64,000 bases of DNA from Solicoccozyma terricola (taxonomy: Eukaryota > Basidiomycota > Tremellomycetes > Filobasidiales > Piskurozymaceae). Made by a program: the position numbers and the translations under genes. Below the pieces are notes generated by a model. It was not told the DNA's origin. It made no database searches and saw only the letters and a program-made list of their open reading frames with translations. Positions 23,631-38,230 of the stretch are shown piece after piece (the stretch's first letter is position 1; every line of letters begins with the position of its first letter). Where the stretch lies: NCBI GenBank assembly GCA_001600875.1, contig BCLD01000011.1:62001-126000 (forward strand), read 5' to 3'.

Positions 23631-23657
23631 CCCCCCCCCCCCCCCCCCGGGGGGGGG
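23631..23657. repeat. C18-G9 homopolymer junction
   Basis: A run of 18 C is followed directly by 9 G, flanked by TTTAA and TTTAG, so the patch is a near palindrome. Homopolymer length may be unreliable. Confidence 0.8.
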
Positions 23658-24249
23658 TTTAGGGATGCCACTTGCCAGTGAAAGGAACGAGTAAAGGATA
23701 GCGGGCGAACTCGGCATCCAGGTCCAACTAACTGCCTCTGAGAAGTTGAGAAGTCTTTGTAAGATATCCCGATCTTCTAATGCCCCAGGTTCACGGCAAT
23801 AGTCTCTGCTGGCTCGTCGGTGAAGCTCTCTTCCAAGATCTTGAAATGGTCGAAATACCATTCATTCAGATGCCGACGCTGCCGACGCACATGCGAACGT
23901 CTCGCTCGGCCTGATGGCTCGGGTGCTGACTGCTGCTTCAAGATATTCGCGGAGGGGTTGTCGTCTCTGTGTCTCGGTTGCACATCATGCAGGTGATAAC
24001 TGGAGACTTTCAAGAGCAAGAAGAAGCTAGTATTTGTTATTTCAACTTCTTGAACCACGCCTTTGCCTTGCTCTTGATATCGATTTGAGGCCCTCCTTGT
24101 CGATACTCTCCTTCCTTCACCCCCCCCACTCAAAGTTTGGCCATGGAGGCGAATCCACATTGTATGGGTTCCAAGAGGTGGGGGTTGACATAGGGCAGTT
24201 TTCTGCAGAGCAGCAACTGATTGAACATTTGGTATGAGCTTGACCCCGA

Positions 24250-24400
24250 GGTCTGAAGTATGAGCTGCCGATCCAAGTCTGCCCCTCTTCGTAGACCGTC
24301 CAAGTTTAAAGTATGAGCTGGTATCCCAAGTTTGACCTTTTCGTACATGAGCTTTGGATAGAAAATCCAAGTCTGACGTATGAGTGGACTACCTGACTCT
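24250..24400. repeat. Degenerate repeat family A, copy 1
   Basis: Contains GTCTGAAGTATGAGC, TTTAAAGTATGAGC and AAGTCTGACGTATGAG spaced 30-60 bp apart. The same words recur at 36.27, 36.79 and 38.1 kb. Confidence 0.6.
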
Positions 24401-24551
24401 GATCTGCGGGCTGCGTTAAGAATGTGAAAACATGACCATCGTCAGATAAACCGCACCATCAGCCAGCCGGAGAGCACGATACCAGGCTACCGACTCTCAA
24501 GAAATCACAATGTTCGCTCAGCATCTCTTTTCCAACTCTCATCACTGAACA

Positions 24552-24575
24552 TTCCCCACCTATATCTGTGGGGAA
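24552..24575. promoter_or_regulatory. GTGGGG palindrome 1 upstream of MFS exporter
   Basis: Perfect 8-bp arms TTCCCCAC and GTGGGGAA separated by 8 nt, 300 bp before the exporter start codon. It looks like a dyad operator for a GTGGGG-binding factor. Confidence 0.6.
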
Positions 24576-24666
24576 AGTGCCCGTCGCATGCCGACTTCCT
24601 CCATGTCTCTTTGCCAGGATAGGGCGCGTCGGAATCTCGCATCCGGCAAAAGCTGCTACGAGATGA

Positions 24667-24689
24667 TTCCCCACTCAAACTGTGGGGAA
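24667..24689. promoter_or_regulatory. GTGGGG palindrome 2 upstream of MFS exporter
   Basis: The same 8-bp arms with a 7-nt spacer, about 190 bp before the start codon. Both palindromes continue with AAGTGC on the right side, so the repeated unit is about 28 bp. Confidence 0.6.
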
Positions 24690-24875
24690 AGTGCTTCTGC
24701 GACACAGGAGACCTGCCTGTTGAGGCTGGGAGAGCGGACAGGAAAGGTATAAAATCAAGGCGATCGTGTCTTGACCCCTGGTGAGTGAATCATGTCTCCA
24801 CCATAACCCGTGATCATTCGACTGCCCCATCCCTTCAGCCGTTTGTACAACGCCTCACATCCGTGGACCTCCAAT

Positions 24876-26990
24876 ATGAGTTTCCTCACTGATGCTGTCG
24901 ATCCGGTAAAGTGCTCCCGAGAGGACAAGCATGAGTCCGACCACCTCGAATACAGTATGAACGACGATGGAGGTGCCGCCGAAATCGAAAATCACATCCA
25001 CCTCAAAACTTGGCTCGTGCTGATATCCATCAACATCACCGGTGCAGTGCAACTCATGGCGTGAGTACATATTGTCATCACACGCCACGCCGCTGAAGTG
25101 TTTTTAACCCCTAACCTTGTCCTTCCATTCGAATTTCTAGGCTGCTTGGAGCGGGCGCCTTCTCCAGCTACATCGCCATTGTCGTCGGTGGCGCGGACAG
25201 ACAGACCTGGCTGAGCACCGCCATTGCCATGTTCACTGCGGTTCTCTGCCCCATATACTCTCGGGCCTCCGATTTATGGGGCCGGAAATGGTTCCTTGTG
25301 CTTCCCTCTGTTGCCGGCGTCGGGGGTTCCCTCGTACTGGCTCGCGCAACTTCAATGAACATGGCAATAGCAGGCGCTTGCTTGCTCGGGATTTCATACG
25401 GTCAACAGGCCATCCTCACCGCAGTCCCCTCCGAAATTGTGCCTCGCAAATATCGAACCTACGCACAGGCAGGCCTCAGTGTTGGAGGTGGTGTCGGTGG
25501 TCTCGCTGGTCTGGTTATGGGTGGCGCTCTGATGCAAACCAACCCGGCAGGCTTCAGAACGTACTACTACATCTGCTCTGGTCTGATCGGAGCAGCGGGT
25601 ATCATGTGCCTGCTATTCTACAGTCCACCTAAACTACCTCTTCAGACCGAAATGAGTCAGAAAGAGAAACTGAAGGCGATGGATTGGGTTGGCTACTTGT
25701 TATTCGGCAGTAGCCTCGTCCTGCTGCTCATGGCCTTCAACTGGGCGGAGAATCCTTGTTAGTTCTCGCTACATCCCCTCGTATTTTCAACCGAAAGTCA
25801 CAAGTAGTTAATCGCCCTGCTCTTACAGACGCATGGTCTTCGGCCCATGTCCTTGGTCCACTGATAACGGGTGTCGCGGTTCTCGGTATTCTCACCGGTC
25901 ATCAGATCTGGGTCAAGAAAGACGGATTGTTTGACCGCCGATTGTGGTCGAAATCGCGTTCTCCGGCCCTATGCTTGGCCTGCATTGCAATTGAAGGCGC
26001 TGCGTTCTTTGTCATCACCAACTACTATCCATCCGAAGTTGGAGTGCTATACGGACAGACTCGATTGGTTGTTGTCCTACACTTTGCAGTTATCTTCATC
26101 GCCGCTATCGCCTTCTTGCCGGTGGTTGGTTGGGTAGGAACTCGATTCAAGTGTCAAAAGGCCATTGTGGCAGCCGGGTTCGTCTTTTTCACACTCTTCG
26201 GTGGTGAGTCCGCGAATGTATTGTTCTTTCAGCGCAAGGGCTTCAGGCTGACTGTTCAAAATACCTTACGCCTTGCCCGCCGGCAGCTCTCATGACGACT
26301 GTCACGGCGCGAACGGCAACCTCAGCGTGGTGCATTCCCATTCTTGCTGGTGGTGGTCTGGCTTGTATCCTAACGAGCATCAGCACTGCTGCACAATTTG
26401 GCGCACCCACTGAGATGATGTGAGTCTGCGTGCTCATTGACACTTCGGCAGCCTTCAACAAACCCACCACCATACTTACAGTTCTTCACCTGCAGCGCCA
26501 CAATTTCTGCACTTGTTACTTCGTTCCGCTCCCTCGGAGGCGCCATCGCAACGGGCATTGCAACTTCCATCTTCAACTCTCACTTGAATACACATCTCGC
26601 ACGTAGTGTCGCCGGTGCTATGGTTCCGCTCGGACTGCCGGAGGCGGAGGTCCCGGCTTTCATAGGTGGCCTAGCTGGAGGAGACGTATCCTCGGTCATG
26701 GCATTACCGGATGTGACCCCTCCGATACTGGTGGCTGGGGTTGCAGCGCTTCGTCAGGTGTTTGCCGATTCGAGCAAGAACGTATGGATCTTCATGGCGT
26801 GCACTTCTGCGGCAGGCATCATCGGTGAGTTTGACCGGGCAGCGTCCTGAATCTGGTTTGAGTCGTCCGCTGACCAGATCGTGGCTATGTAGTGTCCCTG
26901 TTTATCCAGGACAATAGCACCGATTACACATCCAAGATCGATGCATCGATTGAACGCCGGGATGTGGTTTCAGAAGGTCTTCCCGCGTAG
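24876..26990 (+). CDS. MFS transporter, TRI12/siderophore-exporter type
   Basis: A predicted 14-TM efflux or siderophore-family major facilitator. The ATG at 24876 begins MSFLTDAVDPVKC, an acidic cytoplasmic N-terminus. The membrane part starts with TWLVLISINITGAVQLMALL. The loop 2-3 signature is SRASDLWGRKWFLV, followed by ACLLGISYGQQAILTAVPSE, IVPRKYRTYAQAG and GLAGLVMGGALMQTNPAGFR, which are typical of the fungal trichothecene-efflux-pump family. Exons after introns near 25060, 25757, 26202, 26418 and 26823 complete the second half, including SFRSLGGAIATGIATSIF and VWIFMACTSAAGII. The last exon ends VVSEGLPA with TAG at 26988. The reading frame is intact. Two GTGGGG palindromes lie in its promoter, and the neighbouring C2H2 gene is a candidate regulator. 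The substrate is unknown. Confidence 0.88.
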
Positions 26991-27540
26991 GGCGCTCTGA
27001 TGGCGGGGTGCTAATTGGTGCGGGGGACCGTGAAGATAATTAGGGTATTGGGCGCCTATTCTTGCCAAATCCGATGTGTTCTTGAGAGCTAGCGACAACC
27101 TTGCGCAGTCGATATTTGTTTGCCAGGTTTAGTTGTTTACCGCCTTGTAATTTCGTGATCGTGAGCGCTGAGATGAAGAACTAGGGTATATTGAAATCAC
27201 CCGTATCTGGTACTCTTTAAAACATTTGGCAGAACTGTTCGGTTGAGTAGCAACAAGTTTCTTTATGTGTGAGGAGGGTTAGGCAACGACCGAGCCCCGC
27301 GGAGTTTCCACATGCCTCGTTCGCTTCTTTCTTTCCTAGTTTTTCCTGGCCGAGTCGTCTCGTGTGAATCAGGCAGGGATGAGAGCCTGCATCCCGACAG
27401 GATTGTAGTTGGGACGTGTACATACACCTTTGAACGGATCCGTACATCTGACAGGCTTACAAAATTCCGAAGGAAGCCGCTTGTACGGGTGTCCGATTCG
27501 CAAGGGTTACGTGTGCAGGCAAGTCCAGGTGGGGCCACAT
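26991..27540. other. Convergent intergenic region
   Basis: About 550 bp between the exporter and C2H2 regulator 3' ends; no supported gene, repeat or RNA. Confidence 0.55.
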
Positions 27541-30500
27541 TCACTTGCCTAGCACTTCGCTGAGGTTGTCAGCCATCCGTGCGGCAATAGGCCATGTATC
27601 ACCCATGGTCTGGAGCATGTTGCACAGGAACTTCACGTCTTGTAAACCCAAATTGGTATTCCCGAGGACTGCTGAGCCACCCCTCAGTACGAATTCAACC
27701 GGACTTGCCTTTCCAGTGAATGAAACTGCGGCTGAAAGTTCATCCGTCATTGTCGTATCGACTTCTGACATCCCTGTAGTTCCGAGATCTTGCCAGTTGA
27801 TGGAGTCTTCAAGATCATATTCGATGAATCCCCTGCCTCCATACCAAGCAGCTTTGGGTTCCCTTTGCCGACCCTGTTGCAGCCACGCGGCGAAACACAA
27901 TCCCGCTTCGTACAAGCAGTTTGGGACAACGAAGTGGATGGTAGACAATGCCTTGAAAGGTATGTTTCCAGCGAGCTGGCGCACCGCATTGGCGTGCAGT
28001 AGAGCTCTTCTGCCGCTGCTAGTATTCGTCCATCCAGGCGGGTGGTTGAGATTTCCGTTCGAAATCGACCATTGATGGACGCCCAACAAGACAAGGAAGA
28101 TCGTGTGCCACCTCATGAGCAAGCAGACAAAAGCCAAGCTTGATTCGGGTTCCTTCAGGAATGCCGCTTCGAATTTAATTAGAGCGGTGGCTATATCCTT
28201 TGGTGAAGCACTACCGAATGCTTGGCCACCGGTCACTTTGCTCTCCAGAGCAAGGCTCCCTAGACCTTCAAGGACCGCAAGAGCAGATATCATAGGCAGA
28301 CGTCTGAAATCCATTGGATCAGCCCGGTTCGAATTGCCCTCGGATAGCAGGGCCGTGTAGATGTCGGAGAACCACAGTGTCGGACAGAGTTGCGAAGACC
28401 GTTCCATGACTAATTGACGCCATGCTGCAGCGGTCGGAGCCCGATATAACCTGTCATCGCATGCGCTCGGTAAAGGATTCATGGTATGCTTGATGGTGGG
28501 CATCGATTTGGTCGTCGCTGCTTGATATGCGTCGAGGATGTGATGACCGATCATGACCCTTCGCTGTGTTTCCGTCGCAGCCCATCTCCGCCACGCGACA
28601 TCTAGGTCTGCCCCACAGAGGTCCTCACATGGGGGAAAGCGCTTCGTGTATAGCTCCATTAAACTGGAGTCAAGCATGCCCGCCAACTGGCTCCAACGAA
28701 AGCCTAGTCCTTGGAATACCATCGCACTGTTCGACAACTTCGGGTTCTACTCGTAGACTCGACGTTAGCCACCTCGATACAATCATGTAAATGCCAGAAC
28801 CAACATACCGTAGATGATGAAGCATATATCTGTCCTAACATTGCAGTGAGAACGAGCTGGGTACCTTTGCACGGGTCATGTTCGCCCTTTTCCTCGATCA
28901 ATTCGTGCCATTGCGACATGGCATTGTAAACGAGCCGCCATAGGGATTCCCCCTGAATGATATTAAAAGGAGCAAGGGGTTAGTTGTTTGCGTTCCTTGA
29001 CGATCTCGACGATGCCGACCGACCTTCGAGTGTTGACCACGATCCGGCAAGAACAGACTCCCAACGGCAATCATGTTCAACAGTAACGGCGCATTCGTAT
29101 TGTAGATATCAAAGGTCGCAGAATGAAACACAGGAAACGTTGGTAGGAAGCGGGAGAAGAACATGCGAAGAGACAGATCGAGGAACGAGGACGAGATTGG
29201 GGATGAATCCCGGTGGAGGCTTGCAGACTGGCATGAGACCAGAGCAAAGTTACAGCTCGGTATCTTCTGGAACATTTTGAAAGAGCTTACCATCATGGAC
29301 AAGACACTATTCGCTTCTTTGATTGCTTCTTGTCCTCGATCTCGTGTTGAATTGGCAGGCAGATGAACGTCCGATAGGCCAGACGGATGTGCCGTCCTGA
29401 AGGGTTGATGACTTTCCGACGAGCGACTGACCTGTATCCCGTCAATCATCTCGGAGCGATTGATGAACTGCTCTTGATGATCCATAAGGTTCCTTATTGG
29501 GACCCCGGGTTGGTCACCTGCTTGAGAAGACGAGGTTACCTGGCTTTGATTGAAGCTTCGACAGGTTTCCGGTTGATTGATCCCGGGGCTGGCTTGGGAT
29601 ATACCGAAGTCGGTGAACCCAAGCTCTTCCAGCAGTGTTGAGGATGCTTGGAGACTATGGCTACCAGGAAGTGAATTGGAAAACAAAAGCTGGAGGATGT
29701 CCACGTTGCCGAAGCTTTCCAAGTTATTCACATTAGCGCTTTCGACGCCTGTCGGAGCCTGTGGAGAAGGGTCAGGCCGCGAGCGAGGGTAGGGCAAGGG
29801 ACTGGGTGAGTTTCTGTGGGGAAAAAATGATGCGAATTAAGTCGCCTTCAAAGGACATTCACGAACTCGTCGAGCAGATAGATACCCACGTCGAAATAGT
29901 CAAGCTATTGGCAGCTGGAATAGTTTCAGCACCGAGAGTGTCCCATAAATGGCAGTCGTTGTGATCTCTTGTGTAGGCTGATGATATGTCAAGGTCGAGA
30001 TTATTGGAATGGCCAATCGATCCATCAGGTTGGCTTGGTACAACCTTTCTGCGACATACAACGTCATATATACACATAAGCGCTACTTCGACCAGCCATT
30101 GCTACCCGTAACTCACACGAAAGATCTTCCATCTGACGGCTGAACCGCACGGCTCTCTGCCGGCTCTGCAGATTCCAACAAATCTGGAAACAACACCTGC
30201 GTAGTGTTCCCGTTATTTTGCGGTGTTCTGCTGCGTGCAGAAACCTCATCGATCCTTGCATTTGCAACTGGGCGTTTATCAGACGGCTGATGCTTTTTCA
30301 GATGCCTCGATAGGGCATCCTGTCGTGCGAATGCCCGATCACAATCTCCACAAAGGTACGGACGTTCTTGGGTGTCTGTGTGGGATTAAGCAGTGTACGG
30401 GAGTCAACCTCAAGTGAGGACATGATGCGGTTCAGCGTAGGTCATAAGACTGACGACTGCGTTGATGACGCTGGGCAAGGAAAGAACGGTAAATCCATAC

Positions 30501-30641
30501 GTTCCAAACGACTCGGTCAGTCACCAGGGACGGACATACCAGAAGGTGTTCGGCCTTGAAGAAAGTCATGGCACAAATATTGCACCGATGTGTGCGGGTC
30601 TTGCGTTTGCCCCTGGTGGGAGCGACCTGTGGAGAAGACAT
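27541..30641 (-). CDS. C2H2 zinc-finger transcription factor with fungal TF domain
   Basis: The start at 30641 gives MSSPQVAPTRGKRKTRTHR. Two tandem fingers assemble across three exons: CNICAMTFFKAEHLL, then RHQRS joined through a phase-1 GTCAGT donor to HTQERPYLCGDCDRAF, and ARQDALSRHLKKH. The linker HTQERPY is close to the classical TGEKP type. Disordered exons follow (RPDPSPQAPTGVES, LEELGFTDFGISQASPG), then a fungal-specific regulatory domain with FFSRFLPTFPVFHSATFDI, LNMIAVGSLFL, ESLWRLVYNAMSQWHEL and QLVLTAMLGQIYASSS. The 398-codon open frame at the 3' end carries FRWSQLAGMLDSSLMELYT, RRWAATETQRRVMIGHHILD and a Gly-rich tail. This combination is known from fungal regulators of carbon and secondary metabolism. 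It is divergent from the oxidase gene, and GTGGGG sites in the shared promoter are plausible own targets. Confidence 0.85.
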
Positions 30642-31058
30642 TGCCGTGTGATCACAGGCCCGCTGACTGGGTGACCTCGAGATTGTAATTTCATTGCTGA
30701 GTTTACAACTGGATCTTGCCGGACCACGTGGCTGTGGGGCAACAGTGGGGCAACATCCTTCTCCATCCTTCTCCACCCCTTCTCCACCGTTCCCACCGTA
30801 CCGCCTATATGATATTCGGTTCGAAAATCTCGAATTCATCCCCATCGTTCTTGCAGATCGTATGCCAGGTTGTCCCAGGGTTTGTGATCCTTGGAGTGTG
30901 GGGATCGAGGGGACAAGTCAAAACCAGTGGGGAAAACACCACCCGGGGGCGATGTCGCCGTGAATCCGACTGAAGTGTGGAGAAGCTGCTCCCCACAACA
31001 ATCTCCACCACCACGCAACCCTCACCAAAACCGTATTTTCAGGAGTGATACAAATCAG
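30642..31058. promoter_or_regulatory. Divergent promoter of C2H2 regulator and VAO-type oxidase with GTGGGG cluster
   Basis: Within 417 bp there are GTGGGG words at 30734-30739, 30745-30750, 30898-30903 and 30927-30932, and CCCCAC at 30991-30996. The first two form a direct repeat TGTGGGGCAACAGTGGGGC. The last is the right arm of an imperfect dyad TGTGGAG...CTCCCCACA. These match the arms of the two palindromes before the MFS exporter. Confidence 0.6.
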
Positions 31059-33854
<2,796 letters not shown>

Positions 33855-35048
33855 GCTTTTTACATAAATGAATGTGTCGTTGTTCCGCGGACTTGTCTTG
33901 TAACTCAAGTTCTTTAGAACATCAAAAAAGACATTGCCAGGGAGGAGCAACTGTGGCGCAATTGGTTGATTGATTATATCAAAGCAACAACCCGCGACGT
34001 CTAGTAATGTAGCCTCAAGTCTCGGGAGAACCCCCCACGTTGGTCGACGAGCAAGCTTGAAAATCGGCAGCTGAGGGAGAAAGCGAGAAAAGGACCTTGG
34101 CAAGCCTCCATTCTGTAGTGTTATCTTCCCGTAGCTACAGCTTCCAAGCGAACACTTGTTACAAAACCAGGTCGACCAACAGCCAAGCCAAAACATACGG
34201 CGTTTGGACCGACCCGGAAGGAAGCAAGCGGATGGATGCCGCCACCCAGGCACCTCTGCAGTTCTTGACGGCTGATTCCATTGCTTCCCCTCCACGACTT
34301 TTTGGAACGCTGGAAGATGATCTTTCCGAAACCCGAATGCGGCTGCAAAGCGAAAGGAACAAGACGACACAAAGCAAGAAGGATGGCGTGAGCGTATATG
34401 TCACAGTCATAACCTCGAGATCCTTCTACCGCACACGAGTCTTATGGCTGTACTACAAAAGCTTCCATCTCAAAACTGCAAATGAGCAGGGTCAGGCGGC
34501 CAGAAACCAGGGTTATGGTTCAGCCATTCTAGGCGTGACTATCGTTATATCCGTCGTTATGCTCCAATTCGCGGAGGAAGAATGCTGAACCAAGCCTGCT
34601 CCCGCCTGCCACAAAGCAAAAGTCGGGAAGTAAGTGGCTACTTAATTCCTTGGACACACAGCAGCAGCGTTTTAACCCCACATCATCCAAAGATTCGACC
34701 GCAATCAACGCCCATCCTTGAATTACTTGTGGCATCTTGCCTCTTCAGTGGTACCAAGCAAGAATCATTGCCGGTTGCATCGAGTGAGGTCTGGCCAATC
34801 CGAGAACCCATTCGGAGTGCGGTGACGCTGACTGTCTCACCTCGCCTTTCACTGATTCGATTCTTGTTCGTGTCCACAGACAACAATTATCACCAACACA
34901 TCTGATCCGGGCCCAAACCTGTCCTTTATAGGGAGGCCCCCTTTCCCTCCCCTTCGAGAGCACGTACAATCTCTCACAGATAACTTAGTCTTGATCTAGT
35001 GGTCCAGCAGCCTATCAAGTCCTCCAGAATCACACAAGAAACAGCGAC
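33855..35048. other. 1.2-kb intergenic region
   Basis: Overlapping open frames on opposite strands (34097-34588 plus, 33837-34370 minus) compete here and neither shows a domain or family motif. I do not call a gene. The last part presumably contains the promoter of the lysozyme-like gene. Confidence 0.4.
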
Positions 35049-36117
35049 ATGGTTTGTGGGTTTTGGTACTTCCCCGCCGGCCTCCATGCGATAAACTTTC
35101 CTGATGTCCATCCTTTGCAGACAAACGGTACACCGATCCACAGCTCGATACAATTCTCTCCATCATCCAGTTCGCCTCTGGCAATCAGGATGTCCTTGGC
35201 ATGCACGCCGGCGCCGCTTGGGGCCTTACCAAATTCCAGATCGCATACATTCTAGCTACGGCTGAGTGGGAATCCCGTTTCAGCCCTATCGAGGAGATTG
35301 GAGGGGCAAACAAGCCATACGCCCCGTACTACGGACGTGGCTATGTACAGCTCACCCACAAGGGCGAGTTTCCGCTGTCTGACAGGGGTCAACGTATGAT
35401 TCTGACCCTCTTCGTACAGAAAACTACGCAAAGTACGGAAACTTGCTCCATCTGGACATGGTCACTCACCCGGAGATAGCACTCAGGTTGTATCGCTCGT
35501 TGTCATCGTCCACGGCATGGCGAAGGGTTGGTTCACCGGCAAGAAGCTTGGCGACTACATCACTGATTTTGACCACAGGGTGAGCTCATTAGAATTTGCG
35601 ATGAGAGCGCCCCTTTCAACATCCCGTCCCACCTACGCAGGATTACATCAACGCCCGCCGCATCGTTAACGGCCTTGACAGAGCAAACGAAATAGCTGCC
35701 TTTGGCACGTTCTGGGAGGGTGCGTTGTCGGGAATCAACAGCATTGGCAGCGACCCTGCTCCAACTCCCAGACTGCTCTTCCTGAAGCCTCACATGGGTG
35801 ATTTGTCCGACAATACAGACCTCGATCCGAGAGTCAATCAAGGAGCAGGGTCTAGCAACAACGAATCCCAAAGTGCTAAAGACGGGGAGGGAGAGGGACA
35901 TTGGTTGAGTGAAACCGGACTGTCTGGTTTGGTCATTCCGCAATCAGCAGGGCTCGGCAAGGATAGGTATCACGTTGAATCTGACAAATGTAAGAGCCGG
36001 TCGGAGCTTAGGAGGAGCTCAAAAACTTCAACATCGGTGTTTCCTGTACCACTGGGCAGCCGGAAAATGGCCAACAATTCATTGCAGTATCATGGTCAAT
36101 TGCAAAGAATCGTCTGA
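35049..36117 (+). CDS. Phage/bacterial-type lysozyme-like (GH19-related) muramidase, apparent frameshift
   Basis: The ATG at 35049 reads MVY and, after a phase-1 intron (35056-35120), KRYTDPQLDTILSIIQFASG. The core is AWGLTKFQIAYILATAEWES, with Glu in AEWES as the likely catalytic acid, then RFSPIEEI and APYYGRGYVQLTHKENYAKY. The RGYVQLT-x-x-x-NY motif is the signature of GH19-like chitinases and phage endolysins. A GC-AG intron (35364-35419) splits HK from ENY. After THPEIAL near 35482 the family frame resumes one base out of phase as VVIVHGMAKGWFTGKKLGDY, so one base appears to be missing. A last intron leads to RDYINARRIVNGLDRANEIA and a Ser-rich tail without a recognised domain, ending at 36117. 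No signal peptide is apparent. Horizontal acquisition from bacteria or phage is inferred. Confidence 0.75.
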
Positions 36118-36263
36118 GGACGATCAGCTGTGGGCGCCCACAAATATGATCCAGGCATCTTACTCATGCTTCATGTGAAATGCCGAGACGATGGCTGCCA
36201 CCATCTGGTTCCCTGGCTCTATATGTGAGCTAGACGCCAGGTTCTGAGAGACCTGGGTAGCCC

Positions 36264-36345
36264 CCCAGAGTCTGAAATGTGAGCCGTCATCCCAACTCTG
36301 ACCTCTGAATGGACTTCCCGAGTCTGAAGTATGAGCAGGACTTGG
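36264..36345. repeat. Degenerate repeat family A, copy 2
   Basis: AGAGTCTGAAATGTGAGC and GAGTCTGAAGTATGAGC about 60 bp apart, separated by ATCCCAACTCTGACCTCTGA. Same word order as the 24.25-kb copy. Confidence 0.6.
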
Positions 36346-36787
36346 AAGTGATTGTGAATGCAGTTTAGTCTGAGATATCGTTGAACTTTCTTCGCTCGAG
36401 CCTTGAATCCCGCCGAATCACCGCCAGAAATCGGACGGGACAATGCGCCACTGTGCTCTTGCACCGATGAAAGTTGACCAACTGTCTAAGTGATATCTAT
36501 CTTCTTAGTTGAATGCAGACATTTTGTTGATCTAAACGCTGCAGAACAAGAGCCGTTGGCATGAGGTTCTCCGCTTGACAAACACTGATTTGGTCTCAAG
36601 ATCCGGTCTGAGTATCCCCACTGCAAGTGCCTTAACGTTATCGCCTGTTGTTGGGTTTTGTTTGTGTATTTATCGACTTTCGTTGTAAATGGTCCTGAGT
36701 CTGAGTTAGTCACAAGACCTGATTGAGGTACTCTGTTTCATGGGGGTGTCCTATCATAACAAACTCCAGGATCTGCCACTGAGTAAA

Positions 36788-36860
36788 TCTCCCAGAGTCT
36801 GAAGTGTGAGCGGCGATCACAAGTCTGACATGTGAGTGGACTTCGCAGGTCTGAACGATA
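36788..36860. repeat. Degenerate repeat family A, copy 3
   Basis: AGAGTCTGAAGTGTGAGC is followed by AAGTCTGACATGTGAGTGGA and GGTCTGAA, the best preserved unit in the window. Confidence 0.6.
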
Positions 36861-38039
36861 TGATTTCTCCTGGACACTATAAATATTAGCTGCTCTGAAG
36901 TCTACATCAAATATATTTGGCTTCCAGAAATGAGACAGGATACAGTGACATCGTACGCATGTCTATTTCCCATTCCAGGTAATGATCCTAAAAAATGGAG
37001 GACAGTCTGGTGTAAGTATCTTTACACTATTCCAACTCACCAATGCTTCTGGTATCCCCTCATTGACCCATTGAGTCGACCTGGCCATTGTTTTTAAGTG
37101 TCTCACTGAACGTGTATTGGCTGATAGGTCCGTCAGGCACCAGTGCGCCTTGTTGGCATAAAAGCTGTATTGGAGCCACTTGAAGTAGAGCGCATTCCTT
37201 GGAATACCTCAGGGTCCATGATCACATTCCCGTGTTCCGGCAAATTGTTTCAGCCTAGTACTGAGGAGGACGGCCATGCGAATGGGCTTTGAAAGAGTTG
37301 TGGACGGCGGTTTGAAAATGATGGTGGCAAAAGTGGTGCCTGACAACAAAGATCATTTTGGCTCGCCTAAGGTTTCCCCTCGACGTTGTCACTAGGAGTA
37401 ACGTGGTGTTATTTATGGGAACATCAGCTATTTAGCCGCTGCTGGTAGAGGGTGGCAGGAGGATACGTGAGCGGGTAACAAGGTACGTTGCGCGCAGTAT
37501 GTTTTTAGTGTTCTCTGATTTGGGACTTATGGCTTGACTTGGACGACATGCGATAATCCCTACATATTCCAGAGGTTATACACGTGAACAACATAAACGT
37601 AGATCTCACATGCCGGACCACAGCGCGACGGGAGCGTTCTCGTGTACGCTGCCTCTCGCCGGCAGGCAGGGAGGTGACGATGGGAAACTTATGATGACCT
37701 AGGGGTAGATCCGGCACGTTCTGTTGGCTTACCTCCCGCTTCAACTGCCTCTCGATCAGCAGGCTGCAGGATCCATGCTGGAAAGTCAGAGCTTGAGTTA
37801 CCTAATCATGAACGTTACCTTCATAATCCTAATAGCCTCGTCAAAAGTCAAAAGGTTTGATTGGTATGAGACATCCTCCGCTAAAGCCCAATTTCTCTCT
37901 GAAGAGCCGATCCGAGAGGGACATTCGCCGCTAGCGAAGTGTTGCCAAAATTCGTTTGCCTGGTCTTTAAACCTTCACCAACTCTTCGAGCGTTGTTATC
38001 ATTGGCAGTTTGTTTCCACAGCAGTGACTGATCGAGTGT

Positions 38040-38230
38040 AAGCTGTTATGAGCTGGGAAACGATGTCTGAAACCTGAGCTGCAGTTCCGAACCTGATCTC
38101 TGAGTAGACCTTCCTGGCCTGAAGTATGACTTGATATTCCCACTCTGACCTCTGAACAGCTCTCAAGTCTGACGTATGGGCTCCAATCCTAAGTCTGACA
38201 TCTGCATTGAACTCCGAAGTCTTGAGGTAC
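38040..38230. repeat. Degenerate repeat family A, copies 4-7
   Basis: A run of diverged units: GTCTGAAACCTGAGC, GGCCTGAAGTATGAC, CTCTGACCTCTGAAC, AAGTCTGACGTATGGGC and AAGTCTGACATCTG. Spacing is about 25-50 bp. Confidence 0.55.

Larger units (their letters stand above)
22558..24875. other. 2.3-kb intergenic spacer between the two clusters
   Basis: No convincing gene. From left to right it holds a GCGGTCGATTT box (22786-22796, 229 bp before the TIM-barrel start), an inverted-repeat patch at 22890-22980, and a C18/G9 junction at 23631-23657. Degenerate AGTCTGAAGTATGAGC-type repeats lie at 24250-24400, and two GTGGGG palindromes at 24552-24689. Confidence 0.55.

Noticed and set aside
30432..30660. 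C2H2 finger 1 seemed to lack its second zinc-binding His
   Set aside because: A GTCAGT donor in phase 1 joins RHQRS to HTQERPY and restores the full finger.
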